Part shown: positions 37,794-49,347 of the stretch, in pieces
Numbering within the stretch: the first letter of the stretch is position 1
Layout of the letters: the number at the start of each line of letters is the position of its first letter
Origin: Blastocatellia bacterium
Lineage (GTDB): Bacteria; Acidobacteriota; Blastocatellia; UBA7656
Assembly (NCBI GenBank): GCA_035275065.1
Contig: DATENM010000014.1
Coordinates: 62,001-126,000 of the forward strand
Reading direction: 5' to 3'
Length of the DNA: 64,000 bases
The notes under the pieces: model-generated
Database searches by the model: none
What the model saw: the letters and a program-made list of their open reading frames with translations, nothing else
What the model was told of the DNA's origin: nothing
Program-made: the position numbers and the translations under genes

Positions 37794-38426
37794 TTAATCC
37801 AGGTGGATGATGCCGCGCTGCAAGGCGAAGGTCGCGGCGTGGGTGCGGTCGCTGACGCCGAGCTTGCTCAGGATATTGTTGACGTGAATCTTGACCGTGC
37901 CTTCCGAAATCGACAGGTCGGCGGCGATAATCTTGTTGCTCTTGCCCTGGGCGATGTGTTTCAAGACTTCAAGCTCGCGCGCCGTCAGCTCCGTGCGGTT
38001 CATGCGCTCGGCCAGCCGGCTGGCGACTTCGGCGGGGATGCGGCGCTGCCCTGCGTAGACGGCGCGGATGGCTTCAACCAGCTCGTCGCGCAGCATGTCC
38101 TTGAGCAAGTAAGCGCGCGCCCCGGCTTGCAGGGCGCGGTAGATGTCTTCGTCGCCATCGTAGGTCGTCAGGACGATGAAGCGGGCGTCCTGGTAATCTT
38201 TGCGGATGGCGGTGATGGCTTCGATGCCGTCCATCTCCGGCATGCGGACGTCCATCAAGACGACATCGGGCCGGTGCTGGCGGTACATCTCGACCGCCTG
38301 TTTCCCGGAGGTCGCTTCGGCAATGACCAACATATCAGGCTGCGTGTTGACGACCGCCGCCAGTCCCATGCGGACGACGAAGTGGTCGTCGGCGATCATC
38401 ACGCGAAGCGGTTTCTCTTTGCTCAT
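37794..38426 (-). CDS. NarL/LuxR-type response regulator (orphan)
   Basis: A 210-residue DNA-binding response regulator. The receiver has DD at residues 13-14, phospho-acceptor Asp59 in VVLMDVRMPEMDG, a Thr in FIVLTTYDGDEDI and Lys in AYLLKDMLRDE. The C-terminal LuxR helix-turn-helix reads LTARELEVLKHIAQGKS then IAADLSISEGTVKIHVNNIL. The histidine kinase is not adjacent; the orphan LytS-type kinase at 31414-32514 is not its usual partner class. Targets unknown. Confidence 0.95.
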   Translation of the reverse strand: MSKEKPLRVMIADDHFVVRMGLAAVVNTQPDMLVIAEATSGKQAVEMYRQHRPDVVLMDVRMPEMDGIEAITAIRKDYQDARFIVLTTYDGDEDIYRALQAGARAYLLKDMLRDELVEAIRAVYAGQRRIPAEVASRLAERMNRTELTARELEVLKHIAQGKSNKIIAADLSISEGTVKIHVNNILSKLGVSDRTHAATFALQRGIIHLD

Positions 38427-38565
38427 AAGCCATCCCGTCTGCCGAGCATTGTACCCATCGCCGCCCGGCTTTGAAAGGCGGCTGTAGGCGGCGCCGCTTG
38501 CCTGATGGCGGCGATTGCGATATTAAAGAAAGGCGCAGTCGCGCGCTTTCACCGGACATAAAATC

Positions 38566-39474
38566 ATGAACAGACCACTCTATTGCCTCGCCCTCGCCGC
38601 GTTTGCCGCGCTCTCATGCGCCGTTCAAGCGAGCGCGCAGACGAATCAAACAATCAAGCTCTGGACGGATGCCGCGCCCGGCGCTGTGGGCAGCGAGCCT
38701 TCGGATGTGCCGACGCTTACGCCTTACCTGCCGCCGCGCGAGCGGGCGACCGGCGCGGCGGTCATCGTCTGCCCGGGCGGCGGCTACCAGATGCTCGCGG
38801 ATCACGAAGGGCGGCCCGTGGCCGAATGGCTCAACACGCTCGGCATCGCCGCCTTCGTGCTGAAGTACCGCATCGCGCCGCGCTATCACCACCCTGCAAT
38901 GATGCTCGACGCGCAACGCGCCATGCGATTGGTGCGCGCCCGCGCCGGCGAATGGGGCATCGATTCGCGCCGCATCGGCATCCTGGGATTTTCCGCGGGC
39001 GGCCATCTCGCCTCGACCGCCGCGACCCATTTCGACGCCGGCAAACCGGATGCCGGCGATCCAATCGAGCGCGTCAGCTCGCGGCCCGATCTGGTCATCC
39101 TCGTCTATCCGGTCATCACCATGCGCGAGCAGACGCATGCGGGCTCGAAGCGCAACCTGCTCGGCGCGCAGCCCGACCCGCAGATGGTCGCGCTGATGTC
39201 GAACGACGAGCAGGTGAGCAAAGATACGCCGCCGGCTTTCTTGATTCACACGGTCAACGACGCGGCGGTGCCGGTCGAAAACAGCCTGCTCTTTGCCGCC
39301 GCCTTGCGCCGCGCCGGCGTGCCTTACGAGATGCACCTGTACGAGCGCGGCCCGCATGGCTTCGGGCTGGCCCCGAATGATCCGATCCTGTCGAGCTGGC
39401 CGGCGCGCTGCGCCGACTGGCTGCGCCTGCACGGCTTTGCCGCGGCGCATCCGTCTAGCCCTGCCAGCAAGTGA
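38566..39474 (+). CDS. Secreted alpha/beta hydrolase (acetyl xylan esterase-like)
   Basis: A 302-residue exported hydrolase with a signal peptide ending near VQASAQ. The oxyanion-hole motif is [10 protein letters not shown], the nucleophile elbow is [10 protein letters not shown], and the catalytic Asp and His are likely in HTVNDAAVP and [10 protein letters not shown]. It belongs to the BD-FAE/Aes-like group that often removes acetyl or feruloyl groups from plant polysaccharides. It heads a short plus-strand run with a secreted binding protein and a GMC oxidoreductase, which supports a role in carbohydrate use. The exact substrate is not known. Confidence 0.88.
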   Translation: MNRPLYCLALAAFAALSCAVQASAQTNQTIKLWTDAAPGAVGSEPSDVPTLTPYLPPRERATGAAVIVCPGGGYQMLADHEGRPVAEWLNTLGIAAFVLKYRIAPRYHHPAMMLDAQRAMRLVRARAGEWGIDSRRIGILGFSAGGHLASTAATHFDAGKPDAGDPIERVSSRPDLVILVYPVITMREQTHAGSKRNLLGAQPDPQMVALMSNDEQVSKDTPPAFLIHTVNDAAVPVENSLLFAAALRRAGVPYEMHLYERGPHGFGLAPNDPILSSWPARCADWLRLHGFAAAHPSSPASK

Positions 39475-39586
39475 GCAGGCGGCTGATGGTCAGGCTGCAA
39501 TCAGCTCACTTTGACTGCGCCGCGAGCATGGCGTATCTTAACGACAATCCGCTGTCAATCCGACGAGCAAGAAAGGAGTCAGGAGA

Positions 39587-40279
39587 ATGAAACGCTGGTT
39601 TATTATCGTCGCCCTCATCCTCATCAGCATCTCTGCGCCGGCGCAGGACAAGGAGAAAGAGAAGAGTAAGGATAGCGGCTCGCGCCTGGTCTACGCCGAT
39701 TTCGAGCAGCTTAAAGAAGGCCGCGCCGTGAGCGCCCGCGGCGGCCTGGTCCTGCTCAGCGGCTATCAGGAGAATCCGGCGATTACGGTGTCATTCACTA
39801 ACTCGGACAAGCCGTGGCCGCAAGCGCCGCTCGTCATCCCGGCGGCGCAAGCCCACAGCCAGTTGATCGCCTATAGTTTCAGGATTCCGGCCCCGAACCA
39901 GTGGGCCGGCGTCACCCTGGAGATTCGCGGCTTGCCTGACAAAGATGGCAAGCAGGTCGGCGAAGACCTGAGCGCCTACCGATATATCTCGTTCGACATT
40001 CAGGCGCAGGGGACGACAACGATGCGGGCTGAATTAATCAGCAAAGACAATGGCGTCGGCATTCCCGATGGGCAGAATCATAGCTTCCCGTTTAACCTGA
40101 CATCGGGCATGCACACCTACCGCCTGGAGCTGAAGAAATTCTCGCAGCCGAACTGGGATACCGTCACCCGTGTTGACGTCAAAGAGGTGCTCAAGCACCT
40201 GACGGCTATTCATCTGACCACCACCACGGTGCCGTCGAACGGGCAGATCGTGGTTGATAACGTCGCCTTTGAAAAATGA
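39587..40279 (+). CDS. Secreted galactose-binding-like (CIA30/CBM-like) protein
   Basis: A 230-residue exported protein. The signal peptide (RWFIIVALILISISAPAQ) is followed by a Lys/Glu-rich linker. The rest is a beta-sandwich with YADFEQLKEG at its start and VDNVAFEK at its end, the frame of CIA30 or CBM11-like jelly rolls. Between them is LSAYRYISFDIQAQG. It has a strong ribosome binding site (aaggagtcaggaga). It is 41 bases before the GMC oxidoreductase, so the two are probably co-transcribed and co-functional. Sugar binding is inferred from fold resemblance only. Confidence 0.7.
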   Translation: MKRWFIIVALILISISAPAQDKEKEKSKDSGSRLVYADFEQLKEGRAVSARGGLVLLSGYQENPAITVSFTNSDKPWPQAPLVIPAAQAHSQLIAYSFRIPAPNQWAGVTLEIRGLPDKDGKQVGEDLSAYRYISFDIQAQGTTTMRAELISKDNGVGIPDGQNHSFPFNLTSGMHTYRLELKKFSQPNWDTVTRVDVKEVLKHLTAIHLTTTTVPSNGQIVVDNVAFEK

Positions 40280-40320
40280 GCGCGACAACGAACCGAGCAA
40301 GAATCGAAGGAGTGTGAAAT

Positions 40321-41970
<1,650 letters not shown>

Positions 41971-42070
41971 AAAGTGACAAGTGACAAGTGACAAGAAGAA
42001 CGTCGCCGACCCGGCCTTGCCAGAAACCAGAGTGCCAATGTCTTGTCACTTGTCACTTGTCACTTGTCAC
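41971..42070. repeat. Heptad hairpin (aagtgac type)
   Basis: Three to four tandem aagtgac heptads from 41971 to 41995 are matched by four complementary gtcactt heptads at 42042-42070. The hairpin fills the gap between the convergent GMC and GH78 genes, and its right arm supplies the GH78 stop codon (42067-42069). Confidence 0.9.
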
Positions 42071-44439
42071 ATCAGCAGGCGTTGCGAGCCGCCGCGCAAT
42101 GGCATCTGCTTGCCGCGCCATTCGATTCTTCCCTTCAGCGAGCGCGGCAGGGTCACCGCGACATTCAAACGCTCGCCGGCGCGTGCGAGCGTCAGCGTGA
42201 TGTCGCCCCGCGGGTGCGGCATCCGTGCCGACACACGTTTCAACGCGCCGAGGTGCGGGCGGATAACGATTTCATGAAAGCCCGGCCCGGCAGGCTCGAT
42301 ACCAGCAACCGTCGCCAGCAAGTCAATGTTCGGATGGGCGCTCCAGGCGTGACAGTCCGAGCGCGCCGGCTCGGGCGTTTCGGCCCAGGTTGTCAGTCCG
42401 AGCTTCAACATCTCGCGCCACGGGCCGAGTTGATTCAGGTACTCATCGCCCAACCCCGCCTTCGTCATCGCGCGAAACAGGTAATAGCGGAAGTAGTAGG
42501 AGCATTGCGTCAGCGTCGTGTCGCTCAAGACCTGGCGCATCACCGCCGGCTGTTCTGCGACCGGGATCACGTCGAGCAGCACGGCCAGGATGTTGGCGTG
42601 CTGGCTGAAAGTCTGTTTCGCCGGCGTGTCGCTGACCAGCCGCCGCGATGCATCCCGGCATTGAGCCCGCACGGCGTCGGCGACCTTGTTCGCCAGCTCG
42701 CGGTAATGACCGGCGCGCTCAGCGATGCCAAAGGCTTGTTCGAGATCGGCGGCCTCGCGCAAGGCGGCGACCATTTGCAGGCTGAGAATGGCCGATTGCC
42801 CATCGGTTGTTTGCGGAGGCACGCCGTCTTTGAAGCCGTTTGTCCAGTCAACAAAATTCCAGAACTCCGGCTTCGCCAGTAAGCCCGATGGCGCGAGCCG
42901 CGCTTCAAACCAGTCGAGCACGCCGCGTGAGCCGGTCAGCAGCGGCTTAAGAAATTGCTCTTCGCCCCGGTGCATCCACAGGTCATGCATCATGCCGATC
43001 CACAACAGCGAGAAGGTCGGGATGTACTGCGGTAGCTCGGACGGGTAACGGCTCTGCGTCAGACCTTCGGGCGTGCGCGATTCGTCTATCAATTCGATGG
43101 CGTTCTTGACCAGCCGCGCATCACCAGTGGCATAAAGCGACAGCAATGCCTGGATGCGCGTGTCGCCGACGTATTGAAGCTGCTCGTAGTACGGGCAGTC
43201 CATGTAGGTCTCGTGAGCGCACAGTTGCGCCGTACGCCAGCCGACATCCCAAATCTCTTTCAAGGTCGGGTCGTCGCTATCAAAACTGGCGCGCACGACG
43301 AACGGATAAGCGGTGAAGACGGCGCGCAAGTCTTCGATGGTGAGCGGCTCGGCGCGCGTTTCGATGTCGAGTTGCAGGTAACGAAACGTCCGCCACCAGA
43401 GCGGGCGAAACAGCCTGCGCCGACCGCCGTCCGTGATAAAGCGGTCGCTGAGGCCGTGCATGGTTTTGCCTTCGACGTCGTTGCGGTTTCCCTTCTCTCT
43501 GCCTTTCCAGAGCGCCTCGGCATACGTGATGGCGACGGTTGAATCGCGCCCGCCGCTGGTGATCAGCTCAGGGTAAGCCGTCGTCAAATAACTTTGATCG
43601 ATCAAGAGTGTGGCGCGACTGTTAGCCGGCACAGTGAGCGGCGCGCGGCCTTGCAGAAAGCCGTCACTGGCCGAAACGCCCGCCGCGCGCGCGACGCGCG
43701 CCAGCCGCTCTGTCTTTTCTTCCATCATCGGAATCGTGCGCGGCACCAGGAACCAGCGCGACGGGCTGTCTTGCAGCCCGCGCGGCCCGCCGTCTGACAC
43801 GGCGATTGCCGCTTGCCACGCGCTGTCATCGTAATCAGCCGCCTCCCAGCCCCACGGGTGTCGCGCGGCGTTGTGAATCTCGCCCGGCCCGGCGACGTAA
43901 TAGCCGCCCGCCGTCGCAAAGTCTATAGGCTTCAGCTCGACGGCGCTGCTGCGATAGGCTTTCCAGCCGGCGTCGGTGTTGACGGCGGCTTCGGCACTGC
44001 TGTCGCCTTGCAGGATGAAAGCCGTCTCGTTGCCCATCTGCGCCATCGGCGCAAGCGCCGCAAAGTTCCAGACGACCGCCGCGACGAGGTTGCGGCCCGC
44101 CCGCAGGTGCGGCGCGATGTCTACGCTATCGAAACGCCAGTGATTGAGGTCGCCGCGTGCGGGGCCTTCGGCGACGCGCTGGCCGTTGACGAAAAGTTGA
44201 TAACGCTGATCGGCGCTGACGTGAACGACGTAACGCGGCGGCGCGGCGGCGAGCGTAAACGATTTGCGAAAGTGAAAGACGCCGACCTCGCGCCTTGAGC
44301 CTTCGGGCGCGGCGATCCACCGGGCTTTCCATCTAGTGCTGAGCAGGTCGGGGTTGATGGCCTGACTCGCGGCCCTGTGATCGAGGGTCGCAAGCAATAA
44401 GATCATTGCCAGGCAGGCGCGAAATGATGACCGTCTTTT
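42067..44439 (-). CDS. GH78-type alpha-L-rhamnosidase, secreted
   Basis: A 790-residue exported enzyme. The TTG at 44439 is chosen because aaaggaac lies just upstream and a signal peptide (SSFRACLAMILLLATLDHRA) follows directly. Residues about 40-200 are an N-terminal jelly-roll (QRYQLFVNGQRVAEGPARGD). The core six-hairpin (alpha/alpha)6 barrel is recognised by TAQLCAHETYMDCPYYEQLQY with GDTRIQALL, WNFVDWTNGF and WSAHPNIDLL. A C-terminal beta domain follows (LGALKRVSARMPHPRGDITL). These are the landmarks of GH78 enzymes that release terminal rhamnose from plant glycans. The last codons run into a heptad-repeat hairpin. Confidence 0.92.
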   Translation of the reverse strand, partial: KRRSSFRACLAMILLLATLDHRAASQAINPDLLSTRWKARWIAAPEGSRREVGVFHFRKSFTLAAAPPRYVVHVSADQRYQLFVNGQRVAEGPARGDLNHWRFDSVDIAPHLRAGRNLVAAVVWNFAALAPMAQMGNETAFILQGDSSAEAAVNTDAGWKAYRSSAVELKPIDFATAGGYYVAGPGEIHNAARHPWGWEAADYDDSAWQAAIAVSDGGPRGLQDSPSRWFLVPRTIPMMEEKTERLARVARAAGVSASDGFLQGRAPLTVPANSRATLLIDQSYLTTAYPELITSGGRDSTVAITYAEALWKGREKGNRNDVEGKTMHGLSDRFITDGGRRRLFRPLWWRTFRYLQLDIETRAEPLTIEDLRAVFTAYPFVVRASFDSDDPTLKEIWDVGWRTAQLCAHETYMDCPYYEQLQYVGDTRIQALLSLYATGDARLVKNAIELIDESRTPEGLTQSRYPSELPQYIPTFSLLWIGMMHDLWMHRGEEQFLKPLLTGSRGVLDWFEARLAPSGLLAKPEFWNFVDWTNGFKDGVPPQTTDGQSAILSLQMVAALREAADLEQAFGIAERAGHYRELANKVADAVRAQCRDASRRLVSDTPAKQTFSQHANILAVLLDVIPVAEQPAVMRQVLSDTTLTQCSYYFRYYLFRAMTKAGLGDEYLNQLGPWREMLKLGLTTWAETPEPARSDCHAWSAHPNIDLLATVAGIEPAGPGFHEIVIRPHLGALKRVSARMPHPRGDITLTLARAGERLNVAVTLPRSLKGRIEWRGKQMPLRGGSQRLLM

Positions 44440-44602
44440 CAACGTTGCCGTTCCTTTCTGTGCATGAATCAACCTGAGCCGATGATGCGATAGATTATCG
44501 TATAGACGACGGCGGCACGAATTGATAACGTCATGCCTGCGGCATTATAAGCATGATCGCCGCCGTCAACAAATTCAGGCGAACGCGCCCTTGGAGAAAC
44601 CC

Positions 44603-46894
44603 ATGAGAAGAATTCATTTGCTGACCGGTCTGCTGGTCGCGCTGCTGGCCGTTATGCCCATCGCGGCGCGGCAGCAGGCGACACAGGCAGAGCCCGGCAG
44701 GCTCACGCTCGATAATGTGTTCACCTACGCGCCGCAGCATCCCGGCGAGCTGCAATGGCAAGCGGATGGCAGCGGCTACCTGATGCTTGAGCCATCGGCG
44801 GTGAAAGAACGGCTCGACCTTGTGCGTTATGACGCGGCGACCGGCGCGCGGACCATCCTGGTTGCCGCCGATCAACTGGTGCCGCGGGGCGCTGCCGCGC
44901 CGCTCCAGATCGAGCAATACGACTTCAGTGCCGACGGTCAGCTAGTGCTGATCTTCACCAACTCGGCGCGCGTCTGGCGCAGCAATACGCGCGGCGATTA
45001 CTGGGTGTTCGACCTGAAAAGCCGGCGGCTGCATAAGCTCGGCGGCGACGCGAAACCCTCGACGCTGATGTTTGCGAAGTTCTCGCCCGACGCCTCGCGC
45101 GTCGGTTATGTGCGCGAGAATAATCTCTATGTCGAAAGCCTCGCCGATGGCCGCATCACCCGCCTCACCAGCGACGGCACGCGCTATATCGTCAACGGCA
45201 CTTTCGATTGGGTCTATGAAGAGGAGCTGTTCTGCCGTGACGGCTGGCGCTGGTCGCCGGACGGCAAGCAAATCGCTTACTGGCAGCTCAACTCGGAAGG
45301 CGTCAAAGAGATGTCGTTGATTAACAACACGGCGGCGCTCTATCCGATCATCACGACTTTCCCTTACCCGAAAGCCGGCGAGACGAATTCGGCGGCGCGC
45401 GTCGGCGTCATCAACGCGCAAGGCGGCGCGACGCGCTGGTTCGATGTGCCGGGCGACCCACGGAACAACTACCTGCCGCGAATGGAGTGGGCGGCGAGCA
45501 GTGATGAAGTCATCATCCAGCAACTCAACCGCCTGCAAAACACCAACGTCGTCATGCTCGGCGACGCGCACAGCGGCCATGTGCGGCAGATTCTGACCGA
45601 GAAAGACGACGCCTGGGTAGACACCGCCTGGGGCGACATTGATTGGGATAAGCACGGGCTGGCGCGCGGCGATGTCGAATGGCTCGACGGCGGCAAGCGT
45701 TTTCTGTGGGCGAGCGAGCGCGACGGCTGGCGGCACATCTACTCTGTGTCACGCGATGGCCAGACGGTGCGCCCGGTCACGCCCGGCAACTACGACGTGA
45801 TCGGTGTCGAACAGGTTGACGCAGCGGGCGGCTGGCTCTACTTCTCGGCTTCGCCCGACAACGCGACGCAGCGTTATCTCTTCCGCGCGCGCCTCGACGG
45901 CACAGGTACGGCTGAACGCCTGACGCCGGCCGGCGAGCCGGGTAACCATTATTACATTTTCTCGCCGCGCAGTGACCTGGCGATTCACACCTATTCGACC
46001 TTCACGCGGGTTCCCGTCATTGACGTCGTCCGCTTGCCGCAACATGCGAGCGCGCGAACACTGATCGATAATCACGACCTGCAAGAGCGGCTCGGCAAAC
46101 TGAAGCAGTGCCCGACCGAGTTCTTCCGCGTAGACATCGGCGAAGGCGTCCAGCTCGACGGCTGGATGATCAAGCCGCCCGACTTTGATGCGAGCAAACG
46201 CTACCCTGTGCTGTTTTACGTTTACGGCGAGCCGTGGGGGCAGACCGTTTTGGACCAGTGGGACGGCGGCAATCGCATGTGGCATTGGATGCTGGCGCAG
46301 CAGGGTTACCTCATCGTCAGCGTAGACAATCGCGGCACCCCCGCGCCGCGCGGGCGCGCATGGCGTAAATCCATCTATCGCCGCATCGGCCTGCTCAACT
46401 CACAGGATCAAGCCAACGCCGCTCGCGCCATCAGCAAGTGGCCGTTCGTTGACCCGCACCGCATGGCGATCTGGGGCTGGAGCGGCGGCGGTTCGTCAAC
46501 GCTCAACGCGATGTTCCGCTACCCGGACGTGTATCAGGTCGGCATGTCGGTTGCGCCCGTGCCAGACATTCACTATTACGACACGATCTATCAGGAGCGT
46601 TACTGCGGGCTGCCGCAGGATCATCCCGAAGAGTACAAGCAAAGCTCGCCGATCACCTTTGCCGGCCAGTTGCGCGGCGAATTGCTGGTGGTTCACGGCA
46701 CTGGCGACGACAACGTGCATTATCAGGGAACCGAGGCGCTGATCAATGCGCTGGTGGCCGCGGGCAAGCCATTCACGATGATGGCTTACCCGAACCGCTC
46801 GCACGGCATTTATGAAGGGCCGGGCACGACGCGCCATCTGTACACACTGCTGACCCGCTATTTCAACGAAAAGCTGCCGCCGGGGCCGCGCTGA
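44603..46894 (+). CDS. Dipeptidyl peptidase IV (S9B) family peptidase, secreted
   Basis: A 763-residue exported serine peptidase. The start at 44603 (MRRIHLLTGL) has ttggaga upstream and a signal peptide. Residues about 40-500 are the eight-bladed propeller (DPPIV_N), including the double-Glu motif DWVYEEELF that binds the substrate amino terminus in DPP-IV. The C-terminal alpha/beta hydrolase holds the nucleophile in WGWSGGGSST, the Asp in GTGDDNVHYQ and the His in NRSHGIYEGPG. It removes dipeptides from peptide N termini, probably in the periplasm, for peptide nutrition. The nucleophile motif has Gly where Tyr is usual (GWSYGG). The gene ends one base before a convergent stop codon. Confidence 0.95.
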   Translation: MRRIHLLTGLLVALLAVMPIAARQQATQAEPGRLTLDNVFTYAPQHPGELQWQADGSGYLMLEPSAVKERLDLVRYDAATGARTILVAADQLVPRGAAAPLQIEQYDFSADGQLVLIFTNSARVWRSNTRGDYWVFDLKSRRLHKLGGDAKPSTLMFAKFSPDASRVGYVRENNLYVESLADGRITRLTSDGTRYIVNGTFDWVYEEELFCRDGWRWSPDGKQIAYWQLNSEGVKEMSLINNTAALYPIITTFPYPKAGETNSAARVGVINAQGGATRWFDVPGDPRNNYLPRMEWAASSDEVIIQQLNRLQNTNVVMLGDAHSGHVRQILTEKDDAWVDTAWGDIDWDKHGLARGDVEWLDGGKRFLWASERDGWRHIYSVSRDGQTVRPVTPGNYDVIGVEQVDAAGGWLYFSASPDNATQRYLFRARLDGTGTAERLTPAGEPGNHYYIFSPRSDLAIHTYSTFTRVPVIDVVRLPQHASARTLIDNHDLQERLGKLKQCPTEFFRVDIGEGVQLDGWMIKPPDFDASKRYPVLFYVYGEPWGQTVLDQWDGGNRMWHWMLAQQGYLIVSVDNRGTPAPRGRAWRKSIYRRIGLLNSQDQANAARAISKWPFVDPHRMAIWGWSGGGSSTLNAMFRYPDVYQVGMSVAPVPDIHYYDTIYQERYCGLPQDHPEEYKQSSPITFAGQLRGELLVVHGTGDDNVHYQGTEALINALVAAGKPFTMMAYPNRSHGIYEGPGTTRHLYTLLTRYFNEKLPPGPR

Positions 46895-46895
46895 G

Positions 46896-49121
46896 TTACT
46901 TGCCGCCAGTCGGCTGCCCGCCGCCAGCCGGTGGTTGGCCACCAGTCGGAGGTTGACCGCCCACCGGGGGTTGACCACCGGCAGGGGGTTGGCCTCCCGT
47001 CGGTGGTTGACCGCTCGCCGGGGGCTGACCGCCGGCGGCGGGCGTGCCGCCCGGGTTCGCAGGTGGCTTGGGCGGAGCAGGTGGCGGCGGCGCAGGCGGG
47101 GATTCCTTGTAGGTGAAGCCGCCCGTGAGCGTGGCGCTCTGGGTGTCCGGATTCGTCACCACGACATCGACTATCCCCGCCGCGTGCGCCGGCGTCTTCG
47201 CCTTTATCGTCGTCGCATTGCTGACGACAATGTCTGTGGCATCGTTGCCGTCAAACTTCACGGTAGCGCCGCGCACGAAGTGGGTGCCGGTGAGCGTCAC
47301 GTCCGTACCGCCCGCCGGTGGCCCGAAGTCCGGGGTCACGCTGCTTAAGGTCGGTGACTGCCGCAGTGGCTCTTGGTCTTCGCGCAATTTGTCGAGCGCG
47401 TTTTGCATCTGCTGCACCCAGCCATCCAATTCCGACTGCAACACCTGCTCGGTGTGTTCGACCAGCAAGTCGAGGTTTTCCTGTTTGGACTGGTCTTCAG
47501 CCGGTAGCGCGGTCCACCACGCCTTCACATTCGTCAGGTCGGTCGCCGCCTGGTTGTACTTCGTCAGCGTGTTCTCGGTCTGCGTATAGGCCAGGTAGGT
47601 GCCGAGGGCGGCGACGACGGCGGTGGTCAGCGCTACCCACACCGCCTTGTCAATGGCCGCCAGGTAGGTGCCCACGCCGCCGACGATGAAGGTCACCCAG
47701 GACAGCCACCGCAACCGCCTTTCGAGGGAGAGGGACTTTTTGCGAAAGTAGTTTTTCTGATCGCCAAGCCTGAACTTGATGTAGCGGTCAGGGGTCAAGA
47801 TACTGAAGCCATCATCGCCGCCCTGCGCGGCATACATGTAAGGCGGGAAGCCCTGGTCTTTGTCGTAACGCCGCAGCGCCGTCGCATTGACTTCGGTTCG
47901 CATGGTGCGCCGGGTGACATCTTCGACCTTTTGCGATAACTGCTGCTCGGGATTCTCCTTGTAATACATCGCCCGTACGCGGTAGCGATAAATCTCGCGC
48001 TTGATGGATTCGGCGCCGGCGCGCAATAACAGCCACTTGTTGCCCTGTTTGAAACGGTTGGCCACCGTCACCAGGACGGTCAGCGCGATGGGGATGACGA
48101 TCAGGGTTCGCATGAGTATGAGGTAGCCGAGGGGCTCCTTGCCGCGCTCGACCTCCCCCCAGGAGACTTGTTTGACGATGGCCAGGGTCGTCGCTAAAAG
48201 GCCGAGGACGAGAATTGCCAGTTGGAGTCGGTTGAACCGCGTCTGCTGGAGTTTGGCATTGAGATCGTAATCGGCGAAGGTCTCCCATGCTTGTAACAGC
48301 ACGTCGTCGCCGCCCAACTCGCGGACAATCAGCCGCTCGATGCCTTTGACAGGGTTGCTTAACAGGTGCAAGTGAATCTCGCCGTCGTCAATGATCTCGG
48401 CCATCACCGGGTCGTCCGGGAGCGTCGGGCGTGCTCGCCAGGCGGCGGCAATCTCGTCGGCCAGCCCGCCGCTGCCTTCGATGACGATCAGCGAGAGATT
48501 CTGGCGCACGGCACGCAGCACTTCATTTCTGGTGACCGGCCCGCCGCCGGCCAGGATCGCCACGGCTAACTTTTTCCCGTCCGCCTTTTCAGCGTCTTTC
48601 TGAGGCCCCTTGCCCACGGCCTGCGGCGCGGTCTCGCGTTGGCTCGCGGCCTCGGCCAGCGCGAAGAGGGTCGCCGTCTCGCTGCCCCAGGCGTCGCCTT
48701 CGACCAGGACGAAGTGCGAATGGTTCGGTTCGAGCCGGACGTGGTCGGCCAGTTCGTCCGGCGGGTAGGTGACCAGGTCTTTCGGCGCGACGCCGACCAG
48801 CGGCGTCTTATAGCCGCGGCCGGCGACGCCTTCGCCCATCAACTTCATGACGCCGGCCTCAGTGCCGCCGTCAAGAATGAGGGCGCGGGCTTCGACGGCA
48901 GCGCGCGCGATGCCGCGCCCGAACAACTGCGTCAGCCTGGGGAGCAGCTTCTCATCAATGCTGTCGGCGCCGCCGAGCACGACAATGACGGCTTCGTAGG
49001 CCGGCAGGCCGAGCGCCATGACAATCTCTTTCGCCGCGGCGTCGGCGGGCGGGAAGACCGCGGCCGCCTCGTGGTGGTTCGAGAAACGGATGTTTTTCTT
49101 GTTCATGGCATTAGCAGACAT
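46896..49121 (-). CDS. SLOG-SLATT (DUF4231)-IPT protein with proline/glycine repeat tail
   Basis: A 741-residue protein with start MSANAMNKKN after aaaggagcggagg. Residues about 35-285 are a TRPM-type SLOG (LSDAT) Rossmann domain, with VVLGGADSID, LILDGGTEAGVMK and VIEGSGGLADEI, which in this superfamily bind nucleotide-derived ligands. Residues about 290-360 and 440-520 contain two 2-TM hairpins (ILVLGLLATTLAIV; VVAALGTYLAY) with the DUF4231/SLATT pattern (YRYRVRAMYYKENPE). SLATT domains are predicted pore-forming effectors in nucleotide-activated conflict systems. Residues about 590-672 are an IPT/TIG fold (LSSVTPDFGPPAGGTDVTL). The tail repeats GGQPP[TAV]. No nucleotide cyclase of the CBASS type is adjacent. 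Defence or stress-triggered membrane disruption is inferred only. Confidence 0.85.
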   Translation of the reverse strand: MSANAMNKKNIRFSNHHEAAAVFPPADAAAKEIVMALGLPAYEAVIVVLGGADSIDEKLLPRLTQLFGRGIARAAVEARALILDGGTEAGVMKLMGEGVAGRGYKTPLVGVAPKDLVTYPPDELADHVRLEPNHSHFVLVEGDAWGSETATLFALAEAASQRETAPQAVGKGPQKDAEKADGKKLAVAILAGGGPVTRNEVLRAVRQNLSLIVIEGSGGLADEIAAAWRARPTLPDDPVMAEIIDDGEIHLHLLSNPVKGIERLIVRELGGDDVLLQAWETFADYDLNAKLQQTRFNRLQLAILVLGLLATTLAIVKQVSWGEVERGKEPLGYLILMRTLIVIPIALTVLVTVANRFKQGNKWLLLRAGAESIKREIYRYRVRAMYYKENPEQQLSQKVEDVTRRTMRTEVNATALRRYDKDQGFPPYMYAAQGGDDGFSILTPDRYIKFRLGDQKNYFRKKSLSLERRLRWLSWVTFIVGGVGTYLAAIDKAVWVALTTAVVAALGTYLAYTQTENTLTKYNQAATDLTNVKAWWTALPAEDQSKQENLDLLVEHTEQVLQSELDGWVQQMQNALDKLREDQEPLRQSPTLSSVTPDFGPPAGGTDVTLTGTHFVRGATVKFDGNDATDIVVSNATTIKAKTPAHAAGIVDVVVTNPDTQSATLTGGFTYKESPPAPPPPAPPKPPANPGGTPAAGGQPPASGQPPTGGQPPAGGQPPVGGQPPTGGQPPAGGGQPTGGK
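46899..47051 (-). repeat. In-frame 18-base tandem repeat (GGQPP tail)
   Basis: Eight or so degenerate copies of an 18-base unit encode GGQPPT, GGQPPA, GGQPPV and SGQPPT at the C-terminus of the SLOG-SLATT protein. It is a low-complexity, flexible tail liable to copy-number change. Confidence 0.85.
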
Positions 49122-49347
49122 GCGCAGCCTCCGCTCCTTTGGTCTGGGCGTTACAACCTGACCGCCCGATGGGTAATGATAGGAGTTTGGCGATGGTATC
49201 CCTAATCGCAATTTCTTGCAAGAATGAATTCGATAAGGCGATGGCTGGACGAGGCGTGGGTTAACCGTCCCTTCCGAGAAGTGCTGGCTGACTACCCGGC
49301 CAGCGATGAACGATCAACCAGAGAACAGCGGACGAAAGGATGAGAGA

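Noticed and set aside
46899..47051. Tandem repeats as a CRISPR-like array
   Set aside because: Units are contiguous 18-base in-frame codons for GGQPP[TAV] with no spacers.
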